Shown: positions 9,494 to 19,942 of the stretch, piece by piece | Numbering within the stretch: position 1 is the stretch's first letter | How the letters are laid out: the number at the start of each line of letters is the position of its first letter | Assembly: GCA_015852425.1 (NCBI GenBank) | Contig: JAAAIG010000309.1 | Span: 7,451 to 39,176 of the forward strand | Reading direction: 5' to 3' | Length of the DNA stretch: 31,726 nucleotides | Origin: Gryganskiella cystojenkinii | Taxonomy: Eukaryota; Mortierellomycota; Mortierellomycetes; Mortierellales; Mortierellaceae | Position numbers and translations under genes: made by a program | Notes under the pieces: generated by a model | What the model was told of the DNA's origin: nothing | The model's input: only the letters and a program-made list of their open reading frames with translations | The model's database searches: none

Positions 9494-10417
9494 TCATATT
9501 CTACATTTTGTGGTCTGCGACACCTGATGTATCGCCTCAGCTCCAATGTCTCCAATCGAGTTTCTAGCCAAGTCCAAAGAAGTGAGAGTTGTGTTGGTCT
9601 TGAGTGCCTCAGCCAGCGCCTGTCTCCGATCGAGTTTCTAGCCAAGATCAAAGTAGTCAGAGTTGAGTTGGTCTTCAGTGCCTCAGACAACGCATGAGCT
9701 CCAACGCATCCGATCGAGTTGACACTCAGGTCCAAAGTGGCAAGAGTCAAGTTGGTCTTGAGCGCCTCCGATAGCGCCTGAGTTCCGTTGTCTTCGATCG
9801 AGTTGTACAGCAAATTCAATGAGCTCAGTGTCAAATTGGCCCTGAGTGCCTCAGACAGCGCCTGAGCTCCAATGCCTCCGACCGAGTTGCTTCTCAGGTT
9901 CAAAGAAGTGAGAGACTTGTTGGTCTTGAGTGCCTCGGATAGCGCCTGAGCTCCAATGTCTCCGATCGAGCTGCCTCCCAGGACCAAAGTGGTAAGAGTC
10001 AAGTTGGTCTTGAGCGGCTCCGATAGCGCCTGCGCTCCGTTGTCTTCGATCGAGTTCTGCTCCAAGTTCAAAGAGCTCAGTGTCAAGTTGGTCTTGAGTG
10101 CCTCAGACAGCGTCTGAGCTCCAGTGTTTCCGATCGAGTTGCTGCTCAGGTCCGGAAAAAGTGAGGGTCTTGTTGGTCTTGAGTGCCTCGAATAGCGCCT
10201 GAGCTCCAGTGTTTCCGATCGAGTTCCATCATAAGTTTAAAGTGGTCAGAGTTGAGTTGGTCTTGAGAGCCTCCGACAGCACCTGAGCTCCATTGTCTCC
10301 GATCTCGATGTGCCACAAGGACAAAGTGGTCAGGGTTTTGTTGGTCTTGAGTGCTTTATACAGCACCAGAGCTCCAATGTTTCCGATCGAGTCCCTCCAC
10401 AAGCTTAAAGTGGTCAG
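9494..10417 (-). repeat. Eleven-unit 84-bp tandem LRR repeat array
   Basis: From the first LTTLSLW codon at 10417 to the stop at 9494 the array is 924 bp. Units 1-3 and 5-9 are 84 bp each, unit 4 is 85 bp, unit 10 is 74 bp, and the last unit with its tail is 93 bp. Units share long DNA-level identity, for example the TCTAGCCAAG segments in units 10 and 11, which suggests duplication or gene conversion between repeats. Confidence 0.85.
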
Positions 10418-10705
10418 GCTTGGGTAGGCCATGACGCTAGAAACTACATCTTCTTGTTCAGATATCGAGGATGGCGTTTCATAAGAGTCTAGAATTGTCA
10501 GATGTCGTATAAAGTGCCTGTTTCGCGTAAAAGACTCTGTGCTAGGCCCATGTTTCGACAAGACAACAGACTGGTAAAGTGGCGGTGAAAATGAGTCGTT
10601 CCAATCCTGACTCACTCGTGCACAGGAAGCGAGGTCTTTGTTGTCAAGACTGCTGGCAATTCTTGAGCGAATCTCATGTAAACTAAGGGGATGTGTCCGG
10701 AGCAT
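9494..10705 (-). pseudogene. Decayed F-box/leucine-rich-repeat protein gene
   Basis: The frame opens with an F-box-like N-terminus (LHEIRSRIASSLDNKDLASCARVSQDWN), followed by eleven 28-residue ribonuclease-inhibitor-type LRRs of pattern LTTLxLxxNSIGxxGAQALSEALKTNxT. Three lesions break it. There is an in-frame TGA at 10231-10229 in LRR3, and a net +1 frameshift at about 10149-10160 in LRR4. LRR10, near 9621, has lost 10 nt, the part encoding the I-G-A-Q core. The intended frame resumes and ends at TGA 9496-9494. No GT-AG intron removes these lesions. Intact relatives would be SCF ubiquitin-ligase adaptors or NLR-like LRR proteins, families that are often expanded in Mortierella-type fungi. 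A GTAAGC donor at about 10749 and AAG just before the ATG could mark a 5' UTR intron. Loss of function is inferred from the lesions. Confidence 0.85.
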
Positions 10706-12874
10706 CTTAATTATAAAGATGAAGAATGTGTCAAGAACGATGGGCTTACGAGAAGGTGTAATGCAGTAGCGAATGAGAACTCAGAGGTTAGGGAGAAGGA
10801 GCGAAATGACGAGGAGGTTGGTAAAGATGGGAGAAAGCGAAAGTGAAGGGAATGTGTGTGACCAAAGAAAACGACAGAGTGGGCGTTGTCATAAGCGGGA
10901 GGGTTCTTGAGGGGTAGGTGGGGATAAGGTAATCCCAGCAACGACTCATCCAATGGGGTATTCAAACAGAACACTGTTATGCGTACAATACTCGCATTAG
11001 CATCAGTGAAAGTGCAAAAGGGAACAATGGACGGATCGTATGTTAATAAAAAAGACTATGGTTACGTATAACGCGTGCAACGCTCGTGTCAATCTGTGAA
11101 TGTACAGAAGGGGAAAAAAGAAAAAGACCGGTAAAGAACAAGAGAGGGGCAAACCCAAAGGGGGGCTCGAATTGGTGGCACCAACAGATCGATTGCTGGC
11201 AAAATAATATTGGAAAAAGCTTTTGCTTTTGGTTGAGTCGAAAAAATGCCAGAAAACCTCCAGAGAGCAATGAAAAGAAACAACAAGATCAGAAGAATCG
11301 ACAGTGATTGAGTACACAATAAAGACGCAAGACCATCGTCGAGATTCCATTCACGCCAAGAAAGAATCGGTTCTAGTAACCGCGAAGTTTCATGGCGGCA
11401 ATGGTCTTATGTGTTTGTTGGAGATATTCAGCCACTCTTTTTATTTATGGTGGTGGTGTGAGTCTCGGCATCGGCTCCGAGTTTTCTCATCGAGAAACCC
11501 TACCTTGACAGAATCCACAGCCAAAGACTTTTTGCCTCTCGAGAACCGCGTCTCGAAACTGGATAAGCATCAACACTGAAGGTGCCACCCCATGGGCAGA
11601 TAATATCGGAGACCACTATGTAGCCAATATGACCGACCGGGGCCTTGATTTTTAATTCGTTTTGTGTCAAAATACGTCGGGATCATCGAACTGAGCCTTG
11701 TGTCCGTTTTGACAGGCGCACGGACCGAATTGACATCTTTTTTGGTGGCAATTTTTTTTTTTATGAGCGCAGGATTCTTTCTTCCACTTCACAAAGAAAT
11801 AAGCAGAGCCCCGAAATGCTTAGTTTTACTACATGGGTGGCATCGGCAGTGCAGTACAAGAAAGACCAAAAATGACACAATAATCGAAATATTTACTGAA
11901 TGCACCACGCAGGCAAGGCTTGGTTTTCGTTTCTTGGACTAGTGGGAAATGGGTTGAAGGTATGGCGACTGTAGTATCGAGCCGTTGAAGGTCCGAAGTT
12001 GGGCATAGTTGCTGTCGAATCAAATGGCAAGGTGCAGGAAATAAATGGCGTGGTCGTCCTCAAGGGTGAGGATCCCATTCGTTCTCGCATCAAGAGAAAT
12101 AGAGTCGCGCAATAATCTAATCGTTTTGGTTCCAGTTCAAAGCCCCGAGCGACCGTTTCCTAGAGAGCTCGCTTGGAGCAAATCTTGCAACTGTTTTCTA
12201 CTAGAGATCCTTTTTCGTCCAAGCATAGAGACAAAGGAATCAATCGAGAAGCAAGATCTTTCATAGAGTACCGTATCAACAAACCATTGAAGAAAAAAAA
12301 AATCCAGTGGAACATCCTTAACAGCGCACCGCTGCAGCCTTCAACATCTCCCCTACGGAAGGAAAGAAAGAAGCCTAGAAGGTAGGAAAGAGCACAGCGG
12401 CGTTCTGAAGATATGCTAACGAAGATAAAGTTTCTTTTGTGGCCAACCGTCCTCTTTCAGTCCGGTCCTGTCCTGTCCTGGCCGGCCTCCCAGCCTCGCC
12501 TCTTTACCCTTCTCAATCTCATTCATTCATCCTTCATTCTTTCTTCCTCCCATCCCTCCTCCACTCCCCTTCATCCTCACGTTTGTTACTGTTGCAGATC
12601 TGCAGGGTCGATCAAATTCTCCCGTCATTCACTTGTCCCCATTCGCTGATCAACGCCGCACGAAACGAGCAAGATTAAAAAGTCCATTGCATTGAACCGC
12701 GCACCGCACTTAACTAGCGAGATTAAAAAGTTCTTGCATTGAGCCACACAAAAGAGATTCCTTCCTCTGCATTCCCCACACAGTGCATAAAAACAGCTGA
12801 AACGAGTCGCCTGTCGTCTTCTTTCCTTTTTCTCTCCACTCCTCTTCTTTTTATCTCTCCTATCTGCTACCACG
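10706..12874. other. Divergent intergenic region upstream of the ABC transporter
   Basis: About 2.2 kb contains no convincing gene on either strand. The right end (12460-12870) is strongly CT-rich and fits the promoter and 5' UTR of the ABC transporter. It contains an imperfect direct repeat at 12672-12745, listed separately. The left end is the 5' flank of the LRR pseudogene. The middle (11000-12400) has scattered A/T homopolymers and nothing I can name. Confidence 0.5.
12672..12745. repeat. Imperfect direct repeat, 27 and 26 bp, spaced 48 bp
   Basis: Copy 1 (12672-12698) and copy 2 (12720-12745) share AGATTAAAAAGT, then TTGCATTGA-CC, with one deleted base and a few substitutions. Both lie 130-205 bp upstream of the ABC transporter start codon, where upstream activating sites would be expected. 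The duplication is observed; regulation is inferred. Confidence 0.6.
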
Positions 12875-15800
12875 ATGAGCGCCTTTCTCAGGTAACGAGC
12901 CACTATCCGTCAATTGCTGGATAATAGGATAATAACGATCACTCCCCTCTCTCTTGCTGACTCCCTTCTTAACATATCTATTTTAGCGCCGCGCAAAATG
13001 TCGTTCCTGTGGTTTACTCTCTGACATCGGCCATGACAATCATCTACCTGGCCAGGAAACCTGTTCAGTTGGAGGACTCCTCCGTTTTGAACGACAACTA
13101 TCAAGATGATGATGAAGAGATCGAGCAAGATACTGTTGAAGACCATACACCCATCGCCTCGTTGACCGATGCAACAGCAGCAATCGAGCAAGTTCAATCG
13201 CAATATCAAGCCTCTCGTTCCAATGGCATGAGTATCAACCTCGCTCGCTTCGGACTCACCGCTCTTCAACTCGGACTCGCCCTCTTCTCTTTTATCATTG
13301 TCTTCCCTAACATGGACGAACATATTGATGATCCGAGCAAGAGTGAGCACACCTCGGTCGAGGTCATTGTTCAGGCAATTGCCTGGACGTATGCTCTGAT
13401 CCTGTCCCTTGTTCATATTATCCGGCCACTGGCTGCCTTTAAGCTCTGGATTAGGCCTCAGATGGATATGTTTTATGTTCTCGAGTTCACCATCATGTCC
13501 CTTTTTCTCTACTCGAGTGAGCTTCTCTACTTGCCCTTTAGTTTTTGGCCCCTGTGGCTAAAGCTCGACCTTCTTGCCTGGACTGGCTGTGTGCTCTTGC
13601 TCTGGACCTCGTTGATGACTCGGCCTTATCAAGCTCTCGCTCCTATGAAGAAGATCAAAGAGGGTGAAATCGGTCGTCTACCTTCGCCCGAGTATGCGTC
13701 TTCACTCTACTCGCAGTTGACCTTCTCATGGGTTAACCCCTTGGTGTACCTTGGCTATAGACGTCCCTTGCAAGACATCGACCTGGTCGATATCGAGCAG
13801 CACGATTATTCTGTTGTATCTATCCGTCGATACAATCTCGTCAAGTAAGTGCCCTTTTTTTTTCTGCCGTCGCCCGCGTGAGCTCACGCGAACACACCGG
13901 CGAGGCCTGCAGGGTGACTCTGCGTCCGAGTCCTTTCAATTGTGATTCCTGGGAAACACAGGACGATGCTCAGGTGTCAGCCTGTTGTACAAAGTTTATA
14001 TCGCTCACAGATTCCTCTCCGACGTTCCATCATTTCTTTATTTGGTTCCGATCTTCGTTTACGTTTCCGAGTTCCCTTCCTCTATTGCTAACAGTCCTTT
14101 CTCTCGGCCATCGCTATGCTATAGACAGGATTCTCTTTTCTGGTCCCTAATGAAGGTCCTCAAGTGGGAGTTCTTTGCTCAGTTCCTTTGGGCACTCCCT
14201 TGGTGCATCCTCATCAACGTGTCACCTTTCTGTCTCAACAAGATCATCCAGTATATCGAGTGCGATGCCTGCGGCCCACCGTCTATTATCGAGTATCTCT
14301 GGGTGTTTGGTTTGCTTATATCCTCCTTGCTCGAATCCCTCTGCAACCAAAATGCCCTTCATATCGGTCGTCGCATCTTTGTCCATACATTCTCAATTCT
14401 TAACGTCGAAATCTTTGGCAAAGCCTTGCGTCGCAAGGATATGGCCTCGCCAGCTGACAAGTCAGAGGAGGAAAAGACCAGCGACAAGAAGAAAGACGGA
14501 ACGCTTAACATTGCGAGTGGGTTTTACGATTTTCGACTCTTATTTGCCATAGATATGTCGACAGTGTTTCAATCGGTGCTAACTAACATATCCTTTTCCT
14601 TTTGCAACTAGATTTGATTGCTGTTGACGTCAAGAAGCTCGAGATTCCTTTCAGTTATGTCTTTTACTTGTACGGATTCCCCATTCAGTTCATCCTGGCT
14701 GGCATCCAGCTCTACTGGCTTCTCGGCTACGCCTCTTTGGTGGGTATCGTCTGCATGTTTGTCACTTACCCGATCCCCGCCAAGATGTACGCCATGATCA
14801 TGAAGCTCTTCAAGGACATTATGAGTACCAAGGATGATCGCATGGATGCCCTGAATGAAATGTTGTCAGCTATCCGAATCGTCAAATTCTTTGGATGGGA
14901 GTCCAAGTTCGAGGAAAAGATTACAGCTGCCCGTGAAAAGGAGCTGGAGCGCACAAAAGAATCCTATATCAAGATGATTTTCACCGACGTTATATGGATG
15001 ATTGTTCCGCTTTTGAATATTGTCGTCATTCTCACGGTCTACACCAAGGTCTTTGGCAACGATATCACTGCCTCAAAAATGTTTACAACACTCGCTCTCT
15101 TCAACATTATGAGGCAGTCGCTGAACACGTTGCCCTGGCAGATTAAGAACACGATGCAGGCTGCCGTCAGTTTGAAGCGCATGCACAAGTTCTTGCTCGA
15201 GGAGGAACTCATCAGAGATACCACCGTCACTAAGATGGAGCCCAAAGCTTGCTCAACCTCCTCGTCTTCGCCTACGATCGGATTCGTCAACGCCTCGTAT
15301 ATCTGGCCAAACAAGGAACACACCAAGGACGAGGGTACTGTCAAGACTCCAAAGACCTTGACCTGGACACAAAAGATCAAGCGAAGGATCTCAAGGACTC
15401 CTGCCATCGTGATTGAGGAGCCTACTGCGGAAGTCGAGGCTGTCCAGGAGCGCTTCCAACTCAAGAACATCTCTATTGATTTCCCTGTCGGAAAGCTCTC
15501 TGTCATTGTTGGGCCCACGGGATCGGGCAAGTCCGCTCTGTTGTTGGCTCTCTTGGGAGAGCTTGAGCGACAGAGCGGTAACATGTACCTGCCTCGCCTG
15601 GATTACGATCGCGCAAGCAACAAGGACCAAGGATCAGGGCTAGCTTATGTTGCTCAAACCGCCTGGCTACAGAACACCACCATCCGCAACAACATTCTTT
15701 TCGGCCGCGAGTTTGACCAGGAGCGCTATGATGCTGTTGTCGAGGGATGCGCCCTTGTCACAGACTTTGATATTCTGGAGGCTGGTGACATGACAGAGAT

Positions 15801-18472
15801 TGGAGAGCAAGGTAAATTTTATTCGTTTTGTTGACTTAAATTTGTTGCGTAGTATAGTCGCGATACTTTGTGCCTTATACGAGGTTTGTTGAGGAAGAAC
15901 GTGAGATTAGATACGATCGTTTCTCACTAAGGCAGCGTGTATATTTGTTTTTCTCATTTTACTAATCGATAACAATCGACATTCATCTCTCTGATCAGGG
16001 ATCACGTTGTCCGGCGGTCAAAAGCAGCGACTCTCGCTTGCCCGCGCCATTTACTCGAGTGCTCGGGTCTTGCTCCTGGATGATTGTTTATCGGCGGTCG
16101 ATACGCACACTGGAAAGCATCTCTTCCAAACCTTGACTGGTCCTTTGGTTGGGGGTCGCACGGTGCTCATGGTTACCCATCAGGTCCAATTGACCATGAA
16201 CGCCGCCAGTCTCGTTGTAGTCCTGAGCAAGGGTGAGGTCCTTGGCCAAGGAACTCCCGAAGAGGTTGTCCGTAACGAATGGGTGGAACACATCAGTTTG
16301 GTTGCCCCGATCGACGGCGATTCAAGCGAAGTCAGCACGCTCCACAACGAGGAAGGCACTGATCCCAAGCCCAAAAAGGACAAGAAGGAAAAGGTTGGCG
16401 TCAAGTTGACAGAGGACGAGAAAAAGGCCGAGGGCGCAGTCGCTTGGAAAGTGTACAAAACATACTTGATTGCTTCCGGTGGTTGGCCATTCTGGATTGG
16501 GCTCGTCATTCTGTTCTTGACCCGTGAGGTAGTAGATGTCGCTCAGAACGCTTGGTTGGCCGTATGGGTGAACAAGATGGCCGCGACGACCGGATCGGTC
16601 GCGATCAAGACTTTTGAATACCTGATGCCCGTTCCAGTTTCCCAGTCTTTTTACCGCTCCTTTGCCCCTTCCGGGAACCAATCCTTTGGCGCCATGACGA
16701 TGCACGTCTTTGGTAAGGGTGATCCTGAGACAGTCAATGTCGATTATTACCTCGGGATCTATGTCTTGCTTAGTATTTCGACCCTCGTCTTTGCTGCGTT
16801 GACCAACTACTACACCATCTTTGGAGGTCTTGCCGCGTCACGTTCTCTTCATCAGCAGCTCCTTCGCAAGGTTTCACGCGCCAAGGTCCGTTTCTTTGAC
16901 ACCACCCCTATCGGTCGAATCGTCAACCGCTTCAGTTCTGACATCTCGACCATCGATGACGATGTCAGCAACGGGCTTCAGGGTATCTTTGGCTCGTTTG
17001 TCACTGTTCTGGGAATTGTCGTAATTATCTCTGTGAACATGCCACTATTCATGATCCCCGCCGTCTTTATTGTCGCGATCTACGGAGCCATCGGTGCCCT
17101 CTATGTCCCAGTCTCTCGCGATCTTAAGCGTTTGAACTCCAACTCGCGTTCGCCTATCCTGAACCACTTCAACGAGGCCCTGAACGGCCTGGCCACGATC
17201 CGTGCCTATGGCTTTGAGAGACGCTTCCTCTCCAAGAACCTTACCAATCAGGACAACAATAACCGGACGTTCTTCCTTCTTTGGTCCACAAACCGTTGGT
17301 TGCACTGGCGTGTGGATATTGCAGGCGCCTTGGTGGCCTTCGTGACCGGCTTACTGATTCTTCAGAACTATGGACGGATTGAGCCAGGCTGGGCCGCTCT
17401 CAGTTTGTCCTACTCGCTCATGTTCACGGGCACGATTGTATGGTTGATCCGCATCTATGCCAATAATGAGATGAACTTGAACTCTGTCGAGCGTGTGGCC
17501 GAATACATGGAATTGGAGGAAGAACCTGCCGCGATCATTGAAGGCTCTCGTCCACCTGCTTCATGGCCATATGCCGGAGAGATTGTGGTTGAGAACTTGA
17601 CGATGAAATATGCGCCTGATACTCCCTCTGTGATCAAGAATGTGTCGTTCAAGATTAAAGCCGGAGAAAAGGTTGGCGTTGTCGGCCGCACTGGATCCGG
17701 CAAGTCGACATTTGCGATCTCGCTATTCCGCTTCATGGACCCTGTCGGCGGTAAGATCACGATTGACGGCATTGATATCTGCTCAATTGGCCTTCAAGAT
17801 CTCCGTTCCAACTTGACTATCATTCCCCAGGACCCCATTCTGTTCAAGGGTACCTTGCGGTCGAATTTGGATCCCTTTGGTGAGCGTGAAGATCATGAGC
17901 TCTGGGAGGCGCTCCGCCGGAGTCACTTGATCCCGGACACGAATCACTCTTCCAGTGTGCCAACACGCCGCAACAGTGTTGAACTTTCCTCCGCATCTGC
18001 TTCAGAAGATGATGTCAACAACGGAGAAGAGGAGACTGTAGATCCCGCAAAGATCACACTCGATACACCTGTCAAGGAGAACGGATCGAATTTCTCGCAA
18101 GGCCAGCGCCAGCTGATCGCGTTGGCTCGCGCTCTTGTTCGTCAGTCCAAGATCATTGTCATGGACGAGGCCACGGCTAGTGTTGACTTTGAGACGGATC
18201 TCAAGATCCAGGGCACCATTCGGGAGGAGATGTCACAGTCAACCATCCTGACAATCGCCCACCGAATCCGGACCATCGCCGATTTTGATCGAGTCCTGGT
18301 GATGAACGCTGGAGAGGTGGCAGAGTTCGACAAGCCCTTGACGCTGATGCAGAAGGAAGACAGCTTGTTCCGATCGATGTGTGAGCGCTCGTCCGAGTTT
18401 GAGGCGTTGCTGGCCATTGCCGAGGAAAAAGAGAGAAAAGATGCCGAACGATTGCTAGAGCAGCAATGGTAG
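12875..18472 (+). CDS. Long ABCC/MRP-type ABC transporter (1646 aa, 5 exons)
   Basis: Exons 12875-12891, 12987-13844, 14125-14516, 14612-15811 and 15999-18472 join in consistent phases to 1646 residues. Five N-terminal membrane segments (about 9-28, 88-112, 129-155, 163-187, 197-218) form a TMD0, as in long MRPs. TMD1 follows, then NBD1 with Walker A GPTGSGKS (723), signature LSGGQKQR (826) and Walker B LLLDD (847). TMD2 carries the fungal SRSPILNHFNEALNGLATIRAYG motif. NBD2 has Walker A GRTGSGKST (1385), signature FSQGQ (1521) and Walker B VMDE. NBD1 has Asp where the catalytic Glu normally sits, typical of ABCC proteins. An acidic, Ser-rich insertion before the NBD2 signature holds RRNS (Ser1482), a PKA-like site. 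Relatives such as Ybt1 and Ycf1 export conjugates and bile-acid-like compounds across vacuolar or plasma membranes; the substrate here is unknown. Confidence 0.92.
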
Positions 18473-19942
18473 TATGTTATAGTTATAGATAAAAATTATG
18501 TGTTCTTCCACTCTTTCTCTGTTCCCAGGTTTTCCCGATAGAATCTGAATGGCGTTCGAATCCTCGGGCAAGTCTAAAGACCTGTCATAAGGTGCAGTTG
18601 GTGTGAGCGATTGTTTTACATCTAATGGCTGGATCTGGTCACATTCCAGCATTATATTGCTATTCTCTAGGTTTTGATTTCCTCGGAACTGGCTTTGATA
18701 AAGGGTGGGGCAAACTGAGGAGCCCAGTAGAGAGACAACCGTCATCGTTGTTCTTGTTCTCTATTTCTGTCTTTGAGTAGCATTTTCGGTAAGTTCATGT
18801 TACTGTTGCCGACAAGTTGGAAGCGAGCTCTTTTCTCTTTCCTCTTTGTTTTTGCTTCACGAGAAGGAGGATACGATTGATCCCCTTTTTGCAGACCCGC
18901 TTCATTGAATCATGACCCTGGTCAGCGTGCTTAAATGAGACTCCCAACTAAAACGAGGATCCTATTTCCAAGCGGAAAAACAAGCATGAACGACGACAAT
19001 TTGAAAAGCAACTACCACCAAGTACAGTGGCAAAGACTCAAATAAGGGTTGGCTCAGTTTTGTTTTCAAAGATAAGCCATTGTTTGCCCGGTTCGCATTC
19101 ATTACCCTGTAAAGAGAAGAGAGGTGGAGAAAGAGTACTTGGGAAGGAAAAGGAGAAGGAAGAGGAGGAGGGGGTTACTCCGTACATGTCGTTGTGGGAA
19201 GGGAGATTCGCAAAAAAAAACTTCATTGTCCTTTTTCGCGTCGAGAGAGTCAGAATTTGTTTGTTGGTCATAGCAAGGCCGTGTGCATAGGTAGATTGAT
19301 CCCTCCCATCCATTGAAACGTGTGTTCAGTTTCAGAATACCCTAGCCAATCCTGTTTTTGCTCTCCGTCTTCTTCACCATCGCTCTCCACCGTCGCCACG
19401 ATCAGGATCTCATATTCATGGCGGAGTATATACCGTTTTTGAAGCATGGCCCCCATATGAACGCGATCGCAAGCAAAACCAAAAAAACACACCAATCGTT
19501 CGTTGAGGCATGAAAAAAAAAAGCCGGCAAGGTTCNNNNNNNNNNTTTTGGCAACCGGAAACGTGTCAATTAACTTAAAAACAGAGTGAAGTCTCCCCCC
19601 TCACCCTCATGGTCCGATCCAAAGAATTTGGGTCTGGATCTGGATCTGGAGCTCCCTCTTTTTGAATATTTTTTTCTCGCACCCCACGAAGAAAAAGGAA
19701 AACGAAAAAAAAAGCTGTGAGCCAACAAAAATGTAATGTGCGAAAAACACAAAGAGCCTTGTGTGCGCGTCTTGAAAAAAAAAGAGTAATGAAATCGACT
19801 CTCACTCTGTTTTGACGTTGTGTATTTCCTGCTAAGAGCACCAAACGATGCCTTTTGTTTTGCGTTTGTTAACTTGCATTCTCATCCTTCATCCTTCATC
19901 ACTCATCACTTTTCTCATTCATCATCCCCTTCTTCTTGCACC
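18473..19942. other. Intergenic region between ABC transporter and F-box gene, with assembly gap
   Basis: About 1.47 kb contains no recognisable gene. The first part is the ABC transporter 3' flank. A purine-rich GAGAAGGAAGAGGAGG-type patch lies near 19110-19170. The gap of ten N is at 19536-19545. The CT-rich stretch at 19870-19940 fits the leader of the F-box gene. Confidence 0.5.
19536..19545. other. Assembly gap (10 N)
   Basis: Ten undetermined bases sit between AAGCCGGCAAGGTTC and TTTTGGCAACCGG. The round number suggests a placeholder of arbitrary length rather than a measured gap, so distances across it are not reliable. Confidence 0.98.

Noticed and set aside
13985..14611. Open frame beginning inside the second ABC transporter intron and running into exon 3
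   Set aside because: GTAAGT at 13845 and CTATAG ending at 14124 give exact phase (AA plus A) and protein continuity, so the part before 14125 is intron; the open frame there is chance.
18545..18575. GTTCGAATCC resembling a tRNA T arm
   Set aside because: No pairing acceptor, D or anticodon arms are found around it on either strand.
19820..19942. 41-residue N-terminal extension of the F-box protein
   Set aside because: It is Ser/His-rich translation of a CT-rich leader; the ATG at 19943 has the better context.
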